In this document: positions 1 to 12,278 of the stretch, piece by piece | Numbering within the stretch: the first letter of the stretch is position 1 | Layout of the letters: every line of letters begins with the position of its first letter | NCBI GenBank assembly: GCA_023634235.1 | Contig: JAMKCF010000004.1 | Span: 4,629,202-4,693,201, forward strand | From: Pisaster brevispinus | Lineage: Eukaryota > Echinodermata > Asteroidea > Forcipulatida > Asteriidae | DNA length: 64,000 bases | Direction of reading: 5' to 3' | Notes under the pieces: model-generated | Databases searched by the model: none | Seen by the model: the letters and a program-made list of their open reading frames with translations, nothing else | What the model was told of the DNA's origin: nothing | Made by a program: the position numbers and the translations under genes

Positions 1-290
1 ACAATTTGAGATTCGTAGTTAATTTCCAGATTTAGAATAATTTATTATTATTTAATTATAAAAAATTACACAGTATTTAATAAATTAATTAGGCTTCAAT
101 TCAATTTGAAGCTCAATTAAGTTATTCTAAATTAATAAAAGAAAAAGGCAGTGGGTATTTATTTTTAGTTTGTACCGCAGACAGTGAAAAACAATTCAAA
201 ATGCTGTTTTGCAATGATACAATTTCAGACTGTTTCCTTTTTTTAAATATCCTCTGGAGACTGGAGCCAATTTGAGTGACTATGTACAGT

Positions 291-419
291 AATGCCAGAA
301 GGAGCTATCTTTTTTTCACCCCCCCCCCCAAATAAGAATATAAACATTGACTTGGGTACTTTTTTATGTTCTTGTTTGGGGGGATGAAAAAAAGATAGCT
401 TCATCTATGATCTGGCATT
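291..419. mobile_element. Foldback MITE, ends AATGCCAG/CTGGCATT
   Basis: Left arm 291-318 (AATGCCAGA...GCTATCTTTTTTTCA) pairs with right arm 386-419 with small bulges. Only one copy was seen here. No target-site duplication is evident. Confidence 0.7.
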
Positions 420-892
420 CAAACATGGAGCATGTTCCTTGTAATTAAATATGTTTTATAATGTCGGCTTTTTGTGTACACATCAAAGAGGGCGCTATAT
501 GATCTGCCTGCAAAACAGCCTTTTGGATAATTTTAATCGCTGCTAGAATATAAACACCACTGCCTACGAAAAAGATAGAGAAAAAGGAGACTTATTCTAC
601 TTTACTAATGGGCGCCGCCATACTAATCTACTTAACCCAATCCTTGGATCTTAAAAAAAAGCTTTAAACTTTTAGAAAAATAGATTAAAAGAATTTAAAA
701 ATTGGTAAAAGGTATGATCAAGTAAATTAGCATAACAAGAAAAATTGACATAACTTTTTTTATACCCAGTTCTTCCTTATATAAGTGTTTTATCACACTC
801 TGTGGGCATCTCTCAAAGTACTCATTGCTTTTTACGGCAAGTATCATCTTTAAAAAAGGGTTAATTAACTTAAACTGTCTTTACTTTACGGG

Positions 893-1165
893 GATGTCGT
901 GGCCGAAGCGGTCTAGGGGTGAGGAATCAAGGTCTGTAATTTACAGAATGTGGGTTCGAATCCTGGCCTGGTCAGTCGCGACAGACACTTGTGTCCTCTC
1001 CACCCAGGAGTACAAATGGGTACTGATGAGAGCTGGGGAGCAACCTGCGATTGACTGGCATCCTGTCCAGGGGGGTTAGAAATAATTCTCAGTCGTTTAG
1101 TGCCAATGAAAACAGATATATATATACACCGGCCTGATGAGCCATATTGGCTCGGTACAAACTTT
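893..1165 (+). mobile_element. tRNA-derived SINE (tRNA-Leu/Ser-like head)
   Basis: Begins with an A-box-like GTGGCCGAAGCGGTCTAGGG and has a B box GGGTTCGAATCC about 50 bp later, then a non-tRNA body ending near the (TA)n run. It lies upstream of the first ZNF277 coding exon. Confidence 0.6.
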
Positions 1166-1279
1166 ACTTTTTGTTTTACTTTTTCTTAAGTGAAAACTAA
1201 AGCTGATTTTTGATTTTAGACTTCTTTTGTACACATTTTGTTTTTCTCTTCCTATCGATTTTCAGCCAATAGGTCAGTC

Positions 1280-4200
1280 ATGTCAGTTGGAGACATGAGC
1301 CATACAACAAGTCATATGCTAGGTCCCTTGAGCTTCCCGGAAGATGGCTATGCAGAGTCCTCCACAAGGGAGCAAGAATCCGAGGGTGTGACCTGTATGC
1401 TTTGCTCCGTAGCATTTGATCTTGACAGGAACAAGACGGATTTCTTTAAGCATGTGCAAGCTGCTCATAATTTAGTCATCGCTGATGTCAACCTCATTTG
1501 TGATCTGAAAAGGTAATTAGTAAAACTATAATAATAATAATAATAATGGCTTCTTATATAGCGCTCATATCGGTCACTCAGTGACGCTCAAGGGGCTTCA
1601 ACATTACGTATTTTCCTGCAAGGTATTTTGGGGCTACGTTTGAAGTATGAGACCTATTCCTTTACATAGCACCATGTAATGGTTTACAAGGTGCTGTGGC
1701 GCAATATGCAGCCAATCAAACCAGGAGCACCGGGGCAGACCCCTTCTCTTTTCGAAAAGTGCACTGGGTTCTTTCACGTGTGTTACACAACACACGGGAC
1801 CAACGGCTTTACGCCCCATCCGAAGGACAAAGCAATCATGGTTAAGTGTCTTGCTCAAGGACACAAGTATTACGACCGGGACTCGAACCCACACCCTGAC
1901 GATCAGAAACACCAGAGCTTGAGTCCGGTGCTCTTATCCGCTCGGCCTCGACACACCTCCAGAAGGTCAACTCAGGTCTTGGGGGAAATTTTCCTTCACA
2001 AAATCTGTTCTGTGAAGTTGTTTATGGGAAAACAAAGTTCAAAGTTATTTTTGTCAAGAGTCTGAACTTTGAGTACGGTGCATGTCTGATTCATTATAAA
2101 GATTACGTATCTCCAGGAATAAGGCAGTATCAGCCAGTTAGAAACCTACATTTTAAAAAAACAATTGTCTCTCCCAGTAATTGCCACTACGACGGAGGGC
2201 ATCAGGTTGACTCGATGGTTTCTCACCCTCCCTTTCACCTCTGTGGACCTTGGTTTGAATCCCACCTCAGACGGGGAGCCTCGCATGTGGCTCGAGTTTT
2301 CAGTCACTACCTGATGGAGTGGATTTTCCCCATAAATTTGAGCTTTTCCTCCCACTTCAAAAACCGAACATTTCTTGTTGTTTCCTATTCACCATATAAA
2401 ATATTGAAGCTTGCACTGTTGTCTGTTTAATGAAATTTTTAAAAAATAAAATAGAGTATGTTCCCGCTCTTACCAAGTTTCTGCTGTGAAGCTATGCAAT
2501 AATTTACCTACACATAATCAATAACCAATTCAAAAGACTGGTCAAAACACATTTGCTTAACTGTAGCTTTCAGTTATCATTTTCTTTTCTACAATGCATA
2601 GGAACCTCTTGGTAATATGCGCTATATATACGAGCTGTCTTAATATTATTATTACTTTTATTTGCAAAAAAAACTTTTAGCTGTTGCAAACTGCAGCCAA
2701 CCCAAAACACTGACTTTACATCACTTATTTTAGTGTGTGGTGTTGTCATGTTGCCTTTGAGAAAGACTCTGCTATAGGGTCAAGCTTTGAGGCCAATAAC
2801 ATTTTTTTTAAATTGTTCCGAATGGAAGAGGAGCAAAACAGATTTGTTTGTTAAATAAACAATTGAAAAACACATAAACAACAAATATCAACTTTTGACT
2901 TGGAAGGTTGTTGTAGAAAGGTAAAATCTTAGATTTCAAAAACAAAATACCTAGCAGGGCTCGAATTTGGGGTAAAATTCCACAAGACTGAAGGGCTTGT
3001 AGCTCAAATGTTTACCGGATCAGAATTGATTTCACAAGACCAGAACCTTTATGAGAAAGAGCTTTCGACACAGTTTAACGTGTACATTTTTTTAATTTTA
3101 AAGCACCAAGAGAAGATAATCAATTTGTCTTATGGGTTAAAATATTTTGCTACTCAACGGAATTGCACTCAAGGTTAACTTTTAAACATCATTTCTTTCT
3201 GTTTAAGGTATTACACAAGGGCTATTGTTCAACTGAAAAACACAAGACCGCCGGACTTGTCAGGTCAGGAGTTTACTGGCCCGAGGCTAAAATCACTGGC
3301 CACGGGCCGGCGGTCCAGTGTCAAATTCGAGCCCTGCCTAGATAATATCTTCAACACAAATAATTTGTAAATGATTTTACTTTGACGAAGAGTTGTTACT
3401 AAGAAAAACCGTCGTGGTAAACTTGGGGGGTACTCATATAAAAACTCGTTTGGGAGAAATGTTGGCTCTGAGAAGAGCCGGTGTTGTCTCCACACCAGGG
3501 CTCAATTTCATGGCTCTGCTGACCGCCGAATTCTGCGCTTGCGATCACCATTCAGGGCAAGCGCCGAATTTCTGCGCTAGCTGTGTAAGCGAAGAATGCC
3601 TAGTAGCGTGGAGTACGCACGCGCACAAGCAAAAATTCTCTCTGCTAACCCGTGAAATACGCTTGACGTAAGTGCGGAATTCCCTGCTTCCGTAAGCGCC
3701 GATTCTTTACTTACGGTAAGCAGAGCCATGAAATTGGGCCCAGTTCTTCTCGGAACCGAGACTTCTCCCAAAAGAGTTTTACACATATGGTTGAATCCAC
3801 AAGTTTGCGGCTACAGTTTTTCTTATAATCCCACACCATGCAAAGCTTCAAACAAAGAGTTGTTACTGTGTTTGCACAGTTACGTAGAGTATTGGCGGCT
3901 GAGGTTCTGCGAGGCCTCCTTCGCTGATGTCTGCACACTGGTCAAGTCAGCATCTCAGACCACCAGTCCCCAAGATGGATCAAGTAAGTTATGAACTCTT
4001 CACGTATTAGATTTTTTTTCAGGATTTTTTCCTGGTTTCAGGATTTTCTCAAGGTTTCAGGATTTTCTCAAAATCTCCTTGAGCTTTGAAATTTTCTTGA
4101 AAGACGTGAAGCAGTCACCAACCAAAGGGAGAAAGAAATAGTCCACATTGTGTCCAAACCTGTAGTTGTGTATTTCTGGTGATGCACAGAGTCTGTAAAC

Positions 4201-7200
4201 CTCCTGAATTGTAACATCTGGGAGGTTCTGGGTCTAGAATAAGGGGAACCCAGGCCAGCGAGCCATTTTTTCCACATTCGTCAAATCTCATCCCTGGACT
4301 GTTGCAGCTCTTTGACAACATTTGGTAACTGTCAAAAACCAATATTTGCACTTTACGTAACCAACACACATACTCCTACTTTCTGTATGTGTTAGTACAA
4401 AAGGGACCGCCCAAAGTTGACAACATTGTTCAGGTCGTACAGAGAGTACTTCTTTAGAGGACCTTGCTCCCTCCCCAAAAAGTGGTACTTATCAACATTT
4501 TCTTTCAAAATTGATGCACATTATTTAAATATCAACACTTCACACACCCTTTAAAAGTCGTACATTGTCTCTGACCCCGCATTATCAATTAGGAGGCCAG
4601 AACTACCCCCATTCATTTTCTGCAAACTTTGGACGGCACGGCCCCTAACAAGTAGGAGGGCTTATAGGTTTTAGTGCTTTATAATTTTTCCTTTTAAAAT
4701 GTTCGTCTCTGATGGTGCCTTCTTTTTACTCGTTCCTTTTGTATTCTCCATCAGGCGTCCAGTATTATTTATTATCAGACATCATCCCCGAGGATAAGAA
4801 ACTACGGGAAGATCTTCAAGGGGAGAGGCTGCGTACAGTTCTAGGCACCCAGCAGGGCGAGCGAGACGACTCCACTTTCTCCAGGGGGTGCCTCTTCTGT
4901 CGGGAACACTTTGAAGGCAACAGGGCAGAGCTCTTCAACCATATGGCATTCGATCACCACTTTAGTGTCGGGCAACCAAATAACATAGGTCAGTAATACA
5001 GGCATGGAAATCCACTGAGGCCGTGGCCTCTGTTGCCCCTGGGCCCAATTTCATTTAGCTGCTTAAGCGGAAAATGTTGCTTGATAACAGTTTAATGCTA
5101 AGCAGGATACTGGTCACAGATGACACATGCGAGATGGTACTTTGGCTGGTCACCTTATTCTGGCAAGCATACTTTTGTTGTGCTTAGCTACTTTTTGTGC
5201 TTAAAGCAGATCTATACAATTTTTACCGCATAAGACACTTTCAACGGCAAATTTCCTTGCATCACAGTATTACAGTATCTTATTTTGCAATAAATAAGAT
5301 GTATGTAATTTGTTTGTACCACTGGCCAAAAAATATATGCATACATAATAATAATAAGCTAGCATTTATATAGTGCCTTTTCCATAGGTTACAAAGCGCT
5401 TGGATATGTCCAACACAGATCAAAAATCAAAATCAAGGACAAAACAAGTGAGTCTTTAGCAATTTCTTGAATGAATCAAGTGAGCTTGCTTTTCTGCAGC
5501 TATCTGCAGCTATGTATATAACAATGTCAAGAGTGAGAAAACAGTTTGGTTTACTGGTTTCGCATCATGTAAATTCGGTCCACACATGCCTTCACATGGT
5601 TAAAAAAAAACCTGCAAATTGGGCACTCGGGACCCTTTCAAAGTAATTTCATAGGTCTTAAAGATTTATCAATGGAACTGCTACTTGCAAAGTTAAAGTG
5701 ACATTGCCCCGACGAAGATAAACTTGTTGCCTGAGTTTAGCCAAAGGAAGCACCTGATATTCATGGTTATTAATCCTGAAGGGGATTAGGACCTAAATCT
5801 TGTCATCATTAATCCCGTTGGTAAGTCATTACAGCACACACGCATCAGGGGTTTGGGAATAAAAAACATTCTCTCCATTGCACGAATGCAAAAACAGGGT
5901 CTCTGCAGATCCTTAAAAAGTATCAACAAGTCTTAAATTGAACTATCCAAATTTAAGCCCTTAAAAAGCATCAAAAAGTATTAAATTCAGTTATTTGAGG
6001 TCTTTAAGAAATTGGATGAAGCGTGTAATGAATTTCCTATCAGCTCAAGGAGAACCAAATAACGCCGGGTGTAAACAATTAACAGAGTGCGAGAAGGTCT
6101 AGCTGTTTCTCCTCTGCTTTATTCACTTATTTTTTATCTTAAATTTTGTTTTTTAGTGTAGCATTAAAAGTGTCTTAACAAGTCTTAAATTTGACTTTTT
6201 AAAGTGTGCAAGAAAACCTTCATTACTTTTTTTGTATAACATCCAAATAATTGCTTTGTATTGTTGTTGCATTTGAAACTATGCACTTTTGGTAAATCAA
6301 AAGGCAAAGTGTCGCACTGTGGGTTGTTGGGGAGACTTACTTTTCTTTTCTTTTTTTCCTCTGATTATAAAACAGTTTTTGCTAATGAATTTCTGGACCT
6401 ACTGGAAGGGAAGTTAAACAGGTCAGTTTGATTGATGCATTTTTACTCAATTTGTGATGGATGGTGTGCCATTTTGATTGCTTAATATTATCCTACATGA
6501 GATTTGAAGGTATGATCATAGATAATACTCGAAAATTGAATAACCATAAAAATTTACTCGTAGAGAAGCACTGCAGCTGTTGATAAGTATAAAATAAACT
6601 GTTTTGAGAAAGGAGTACCTTCGAAGTAATATGGTTTGGATAGATTTTTAAACCCCAAAACATTTGAATTTGAGAAATGATTTGAATGCATAAATCTTTT
6701 CTCAGATTTCTGAGGGCTGGTGTTCGTTCGCAAATGCTGCAGCCAGAGATGCAGTTGGTACCCACTGTCGCCTCGTTGATGGAATTCGACACTCCTGTGA
6801 AAATACCCTGACAGTACTTTGCTGTTTTCTCAGCAAGTACGGTAGACACTGTATTCAGCTGAAACTTTCACACATGACTTTTATTGGATCTGCCTTCAAT
6901 AATTTTTCCTATAAATCAGCAAATCAGCAAAACCCAATCTGTAACCCTACCCTTACTACACAGTGTCACCGTGAACAATCAGCAACTGATATATTCCCTG
7001 ACGGTCTTAGCCAAGGGCACAGAATCATCCTGAAAAAGTCAGTTGCCGACTGTTTTGGTTTCATCGCAATGTCGACCTGAGGGTGGCTTTAGTGGTTTGT
7101 GATGTTGAGCCCAGCCGGACCATTGCCTGGTGTCTCTGTTTGATTTTACTCTTTGTTTTTTTTCCAACCCTCTACCCCAACCCCTGACCCCTGACCCCTG

Positions 7201-10200
7201 ACCCCCGACCCCACCTCAGTTTCAAGTGCCTCTACTGCGATAAAACCTTCAAGGACAGACTCACCCTGAAAGAACACATGAGAAAGAAGATGCACAAGAG
7301 ACTCAACCCCAAGAATCCCATTTATGACAAGTTCTACGTCATCAACTACCTGGAGCTCGGCAAGAACTGGGAGGCGGTTAAGTCAGAGGAGGAGGGCGAG
7401 GGCGGTAACCTGGCCGATCCGGAGAAGGATGAGTGAGTATTACGAGAGAGTAGAATTGGTCGGCTCAGAACTATAAGGTCGTTAGTGGGTTTCATAAAAT
7501 TGGTTTTGCATATTTTGGAGCTGCTGGTTAATGGAGTTTATTGATCAAGAGTGTTCTCCAAAGTAACTGTTTGGCAAAAAGTAACATTCATTTTCCAAGA
7601 AAAACACTTATTTGTGGATGTTGATTTATTGTGTCAAATTTAGGCACAATTTTCATTTAATGGCCTTTTGATCGTTACGGATGTGAAATTGAAATAATCG
7701 ACCCTTATAGCACTGCGCCGACGAATTTTGAATCTTTGAATTGGAGAAATAAAATCTTGAGAGGTTTCCTCCACAGAAAACAGTGCTGCGGGTCTCGAGA
7801 CCTAATTTGTTGATGTCTTGACTGAGTCCAGGTCTTGGTTTTGACGGCACCGTTCCGGTCTCTGTCTCGGAGCAAAGGTCTCAGGGTTTTTGTGTGGAGA
7901 CCCTTCGAGACCGTAATTTCATTTTCCTAATTATTTTACTAACAAGTTGGTGACTCGCCTTCTTTAGTATTAATAATAAAATATAATCTTGGAGAATTTT
8001 GAGGGCAATTTAGTTGTACCGATAAGACACTTTTTTTTTTTTTTTTTTTTTTTTTTTTCTCTTTTTTTTACATCACGTTGTAAAATATGAACAAAGATAT
8101 GATTAAATCCCTTGTTTCCATAGCAACTGGGAGGACTGGCAGGAGGATTCTGGGATAGGTGCTGTGTGTCTATTCTGCCCAGTCAGCGCAGCAGATATCA
8201 AGTCCTTGGAAGCACACATGTTGAGTGAGCACAGATTTAATCTGGAACAAATGAAACAGGGTAAGGTTTTTTTTTTACTAAAGAGTTCTGCTGAAAAAAA
8301 ATAGTTTTCCCCGCATAGTTTGCCCTTTACTTTTTCAAGGAATTCGCCAGCAGGACCATTTAGCTCGCCATTTCCAGGGCTCGAATTTGACACTGGACCG
8401 CTGGCCCGGGGCCGGTGATTTTAGCCTCGGGCCAGTAAACTTGTTACCTGGCATGCCCGGCGGTCTTGTGTGTTTTCAATTGAATAATAGCCAACTGTAA
8501 TATCTTTAACAGAAATTCTGTTCAAATGTTGATCTTGAGTCTCACCTGGTATTTATACGATTCTGTTGAATATCACAATATACTAACCCATAAGACAAAT
8601 TAGATCAATCTTCTCTCAGTAGTGCTTGTTCAAATAAAAAACAATTTACATGTTAAACTGTGTAGAAAGCTCTCTCTCTCTCATGAAGATTTCAGTCTTG
8701 TGAATTAAACTCTGGTCCGGTAAGCATTTTGAGCTACAAGCCCTGCGGTCTTGTGGAATTTTTACCCCAGATTCGAGCCCTGAATTTCACTAGTCCGTCA
8801 GCTTTTTCACTGGCCCATATTTGAAAGTTTTCTTTCAGCTTGTCATTTAGCATCATGAGATCGGACTTGCAATTTGAACTAAAAAAAATAATATGAAGTG
8901 GTTTACTATTTGTAGCAATTGGACTTCAGACCCTCCCCCCCCCCTATGTTCCCATAATTGAATACACTCTTTTCCTCTCATAGAGTAGTACCCCCCCCTT
9001 AAAACCCTCTAAAGAATTCCTGAGATTCCAAGCACACGATGAAGACACAATCATGCCCTATATCGAGCACCAAATGTACATAAGGGTTGTTGTCACAGGA
9101 TTATCGGCTCAAATGTCGAGCAAACTACAGAATTTGTTTCATGTGTTTAGTCCCAGTTCAACAAACCAGTTGCAAAACACACAAAAAGTAAAAATGGGTG
9201 TCACAGTTTTGCTTGGGATTACCAGTTCCTTGTATAAGTGACTAATAAGCTTAGAAAGAGAGCAGAGGTGGATCGCGCCACTGGTTGCAATAACTAAAGT
9301 CACTTAGCCACCTGTTCAAGACCAATCAATTATAGGCAGGGAGATCGCGTTGACAGTCTTGGCTTAGTCACTTGTAGAGCTACATGTAGTTCCGTCAGTC
9401 AGTGAGGTGTACATGGGGTGTTTTCCCAAACAATAATACTAGCTACTGCTTCTTGTGCTTTTCTTTCTCGAATTGGTTTTTTACTTCCATTCGAGCAAAA
9501 ATGCCCTTAAAAAAAACAAAAAATTCCTGATTTCAGGTTAAACAGCTATCAACACGTGGGCCCAATTACATAAATGTAGAGCTGTTTAAGCATTTATTTA
9601 TTTATTTATTCATTTATTTATTTATTTATTTATTTATTTTTGTGGATCGTCTTGGCTAAGTGGTCTATTTCACAGGACTAAAGTTCTTGTGTTGTCAGAG
9701 TGTGTGGGTTCGAGTCCAAATCATGGCACTCGTGCCCTTGAGCAAGACACTTAACCATTATTGCTTCATCCTTTCCGATGGGACGTAAAGCCGTAGGTCC
9801 AGTGCGTTGTGTTATGCATGTAAAAGAACCTAGTACATTTATCATAAGAGAAGGGGTTTGCCTCTGTGTTTCTGGTGTAATTGACAGCATATATATATTG
9901 CCGATCCCCAAAAAAAAACTCCCCACTGAAAACAATGTCTTTTGGCCAGTTGCACTAACATCGATCTTCATGAAATGGCTTGAAAAAATTGCCTTGCGTA
10001 ACCTTAATCAGCCCATCCAAGACGCAATAGACACTTATCAATTTACATACCGGTACAAGAGAAATAAGCCGGTGCAAGATGCGGTTGTGTCATTCACACC
10101 AAGCTATTTACCAACACTTAGAACAACCGCAACGCTACTATTCATCGACTTTGCGTCTGCATTTAACATACAACCGTTCCGTCTGATGGAGAAACTCAAA

Positions 10201-12278
10201 TCTCTAGATGTAAAACCGACTTTCTCTCAGCAAGAACTCGGCGAGTGAAAGTAAACGGTACACTTTCAGACCTTCATCACCGACATCATCAAGTGCATCC
10301 ACCTGTTGAACAACGCCCTCATAAAACTTCCATCTGTCTCTCTAGCCACTCTGGTCCATATACCCATGCCCATGTGTGCTGTTATGTCATCTCTCCATCT
10401 TCTCTTTTGCCATCCTCTCTCTCTCTCTCTCTCTCTCTCTTGCCTGTTCTAGGCTGCCACTCTCTCAGTCACCTAGCCCACCTTGTAAACCCTTACAAGG
10501 TGTTATAAATGGGTCTCATAATTAAAAAAAACACAGCATACCTGTCATTATAGGCAAAGTATACCTTTGGTTTTTTGGAACAGTTTGACTGTTTTAATCC
10601 TGTAAAAATGTAGGTATATGCAATACAACTAACCTGTGAAAGTTTCATCTCAAAAGGTTGTTGCGTTTTTGAGATTTCGCCCAAAATCCGGAGCGATTAT
10701 GTCCATTTAGGAAGAATAATACAGATTCAAATTTTGGGGGACAAAAACTGATATCTTTTTCCATAACCACATTATTTCGAATTGAAATGTTTCTCAAAAT
10801 ACTTTTTACTATCGAAAGCTGCTGTACTTCTAACCAAGTAAGTTTTTCTTGCTATTAATTACCTTTCCTTTAAAAATAACAAGCTTGTTAAAGACACTCG
10901 TAGATAAAGCTCTATATAAGAACCAAGTATTGTAGTTATTATTGTTGGTATCTTGTGGTAGGTTAAAAAAATAATTCCTTCTTTATCATTTGTGTCTAAG
11001 GTCTGAACTTCTACCTGCAAGTAAAGCTGATCAACTACATCCGACGCTGCGTCCACCAGCGAGCTTGCATCGCCTGCAAGGAATCATACCAAAGCAGAGC
11101 GGCTCTGCTCGATCACATGATATCACTGGGTCACATGACACAGCTGCCGTCCAGGGAGGACTGGGACCAGCCTCAGTGAGTCTTTGATTGATCATCGTGG
11201 ATGTGGGGGATTTAACTTTGTTTTTTCTCGGTCAACTTCAGGAAAGATTTTGTTCAGTTTCATTATTAAACACGCATTCAAATTCAAGCATGGCTCCCTA
11301 AGTCAGCTAATAGTAATAATAATAAGTACTTCTATAGTGGAGGCTTCAATGTGCTTTACAAAGCAAAATTAACCAAAAGTGACAAAATGTATTCAAAATA
11401 TGACACTAAGAAGTAAGTTAAAAACAACTATACTACCGAACCTATAATAAAAAAAAATTACTGCATTAGCTACTACTGCATTCAAATTTTGCTTGTGTGC
11501 ATGATTCTTTTGTTCTTCTCATCCAGGTTTGTTTCAGCTTTGATTTCATTTATAGGCACTTTGGACTACATTTTCACCATTCTTCAGTTGAATTTCTATT
11601 AGAGAAGCTACTTTCTCTTTTTACAGTTTTGGGAGCCATATTAAGGATTGGGGTCTATGGAGGTTGAACAGCGCCCCCCCCCCCAATGTTTAAAGGCAGG
11701 GTATACTTTCGTAATTATCAAAGACCAGTATTCTCACTTGGTGTATCCCAACATCTGCATAAAATAACAAACCTGTGAAAATTTGGGCTCTATTGGTCAT
11801 CAAAGTTGCAAGAAAATAATGAAAGAAAAACAAACACCCTTATTGCAAAGCATTGAGCGCTTTCAGATGCCTGTTCTCAGGTTCAAATTTGTGGGTGAAA
11901 ATTACATCTTCCTCTAAAACTATATTACTTCAAAGGGGGTTGTTTCTAACAATGTTTTATAATACCAACAGCTCTCCAGTGCTCTTTACCAAGTTTGTAT
12001 GGTCATCAACTTGTGGAGTAATTACCAAAAGTATACTCTGCCTTTAAATTATACCCTTTATTTTTTTGGTTTTTTTTGGTTTTTTTGTTGAATGTTTTCC
12101 CTTCAGATATTTCTTTCCAACATATGAGAACGACAGCCTCCTGTGTGAACTTGAAGATGATGACAATGACGAGGCAGGACAGTCAGAGAAGACGCCCATC
12201 ATTGCCGAAGATGCTCCTGTCCCCGCTGACAGTATCTTAAGAGATCAAGACATTCTCAAAGGATTGCAAGACAGTTGA
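1280..12278 (+). CDS. ZNF277: Zinc finger protein 277 orthologue, 8 coding exons
   Basis: Coding exons by eye: 1280-1512 (may extend to the acceptor at 1265), 3880-3983, 4755-4988, 6376-6421, 7220-7432, 8124-8260, 11001-11175, 12107-12278. All introns are GT/AG and phases match at every junction. The sum is 1314 nt (437 aa plus TGA), close to the vertebrate protein (about 450 aa). Five C2H2-type fingers start with CMLC (about residue 39), CLFC (158), CLYC (209), CLFC (292) and CIAC (345). Family landmarks include VIADV after finger 1, YVINYLELGK after finger 3, GLNFYLQVKL before finger 5 and YFFPTYENDSLLC near the C-terminus, followed by an acidic tail. Known for the family: ZNF277 has been linked to Polycomb (BMI1) at Ink4a/Arf and to binding ribosomal protein uS5; which applies here is not shown. 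ATG 1280 is the first Met after the acceptor, but the frame is open back to it, so an upstream coding exon is possible. Confidence 0.94.
1525..1957 (-). mobile_element. Full-length tRNA-derived SINE, reverse orientation
   Basis: Read on the minus strand it starts TGGCCGAGCGG (perfect A box), has GGTTCGAGTCC (B box), a body with GTAAAGCCG and AGAGAAGGGG motifs, and ends GCGCTATATAAGAAGCCATT with an ATT microsatellite tail. The same body recurs at 9640, 27432, 41925 and 50380. It sits in ZNF277 intron 1. Confidence 0.85.
2190..2400 (+). mobile_element. Second tRNA-derived SINE family
   Basis: Contains CTTTCACCTCTGTGGACCTTGGTTTGAATCC-like text (B box GGTTTGAATCC) followed by a TTTTCCCC... body. 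A related copy is at 13630-13830. Confidence 0.55.
2480..2660 (+). mobile_element. 3' end remnant of a LINE
   Basis: A short frame encodes NNQFKRLVKTHLLN, typical of the RT C-terminal end of L2/CR1-type elements, followed by ATGCGCTATATATACGAG and an ATT tail. Interrupted by frameshifts upstream. Confidence 0.45.
2955..3336 (+). mobile_element. CAGGG-MITE copy 1 (TSD CCTAG)
   Basis: Terminal inverted repeats CAGGGCTCGAATTTG and CAAATTCGAGCCCTG, flanked by CCTAG at 2950-2954 and 3337-3341. Interior carries ACAAGACCGCCGGACTTGT. Non-coding. In ZNF277 intron 1. Confidence 0.9.
3498..3741. mobile_element. Foldback element, GGGCTCAATTTCATGGCTCTGC ends
   Basis: Left end GGGCTCAATTTCATGGCTC pairs with right end GAGCCATGAAATTGGGCCC. 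Interior has repeated CGCCGAATTCTGCGCTT units. A left-end partial copy is at 47443-47535. Confidence 0.75.
5041..5215. mobile_element. GGGCCCAATTTCAT foldback, copy 1
   Basis: Left end GGGCCCAATTTCATTTAGCTG with the CTTAAGC/GCTAAGCA interior shared by the copies at 14194, 22361, 23044, 55118, 57068 and 58853. Right end decayed. Confidence 0.7.
5345..5440 (+). repeat. ATT-tract plus 'GCATTTATATAGTGCC' repeat fragment
   Basis: An ATAAT microsatellite is joined to a TATATAGTGCCTTTTCC...CAAAGCGCTT segment, a SINE/LINE tail type seen also near 11310 and 46110. Confidence 0.5.
5890..6220 (+). repeat. Dispersed repeat R5 (uninterrupted copy)
   Basis: Shares GATCCTTAAAAA, CCTTAAAAAGCAT, TTATTCAC and GTAGCATTAAAAG blocks with 58040-58690, where a MITE interrupts it. 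In ZNF277 intron 3. Confidence 0.7.
6580..7060 (+). repeat. Dispersed repeat R1 (CTGCAGCCAGAGATG family)
   Basis: Shares GTTTGGATA..CCCCAAAACATTT and ATGCTGCAGCCAGAGATG.AGTTGGTACCCACTGTC with 20715-21070. Shorter pieces are at 43285-43420 and, reversed, at 39830-39900. Confidence 0.7.
7170..7213 (+). repeat. CCCCTGA minisatellite in the splice-acceptor tract
   Basis: Several direct CCCCTGA/CCCCCGA units form the pyrimidine-rich part of the acceptor of ZNF277 exon 5 (AG at 7218-7219). Confidence 0.6.
8375..8782 (-). mobile_element. CAGGG-MITE copy 2, reverse
   Basis: CAGGGCTCGAATTTGACACTGGACC at its left and GATTCGAGCCCTG at its right, with the interior of the 2955 copy in reverse. Flanks ATTTC and AATTTC match only imperfectly as a TSD. 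In ZNF277 intron 6. Confidence 0.85.
9595..9640 (+). repeat. (TTTA)n microsatellite
   Basis: About eleven TTTA/TTCA units just before a SINE head. Confidence 0.9.
9640..9894 (+). mobile_element. tRNA-derived SINE, 5' part, interrupted by LINE sequence
   Basis: Starts GTGGATCGTCTTGGCTAAGTGG, has GGTTCGAGTCC, then the same GACGTAAAGCCGTAGG body as the 50380 copy. The matching 3' piece (CCTTGTAAACCCTTACAAGG...GGGTCTCATAATT) resumes at 10478-10530. Confidence 0.7.
9895..10290 (+). pseudogene. Truncated LINE reverse transcriptase fragment
   Basis: The frame shows PVALTSIFMK, then YQFTYRYKRNKPVQDAV, then LLFIDFASAFN, matching early RT blocks of L2/CR1-like non-LTR retrotransposons; the catalytic Asp of the DF.SAFN block is kept. 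Near 10230 the frame shifts by one and RVKVNGTLSD follows. The YADD block and endonuclease are absent, so this is a dead fragment. In ZNF277 intron 6. Confidence 0.75.
10417..10441 (+). repeat. (CT)n microsatellite
   Basis: Run of about twelve CT units between the LINE fragment and the SINE 3' end. Confidence 0.9.
11694..12043. mobile_element. TTAA-flanked MITE
   Basis: Ends AGGCAGGGTATACTTT and AAAGTATACTCTGCCT, flanked on both sides by TTAA (11690-11693, 12044-12047). 350 bp, non-coding. It ends 63 bp before the last ZNF277 exon. Related partial text is at 10545-10680 and about 23640-23780. Confidence 0.8.
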
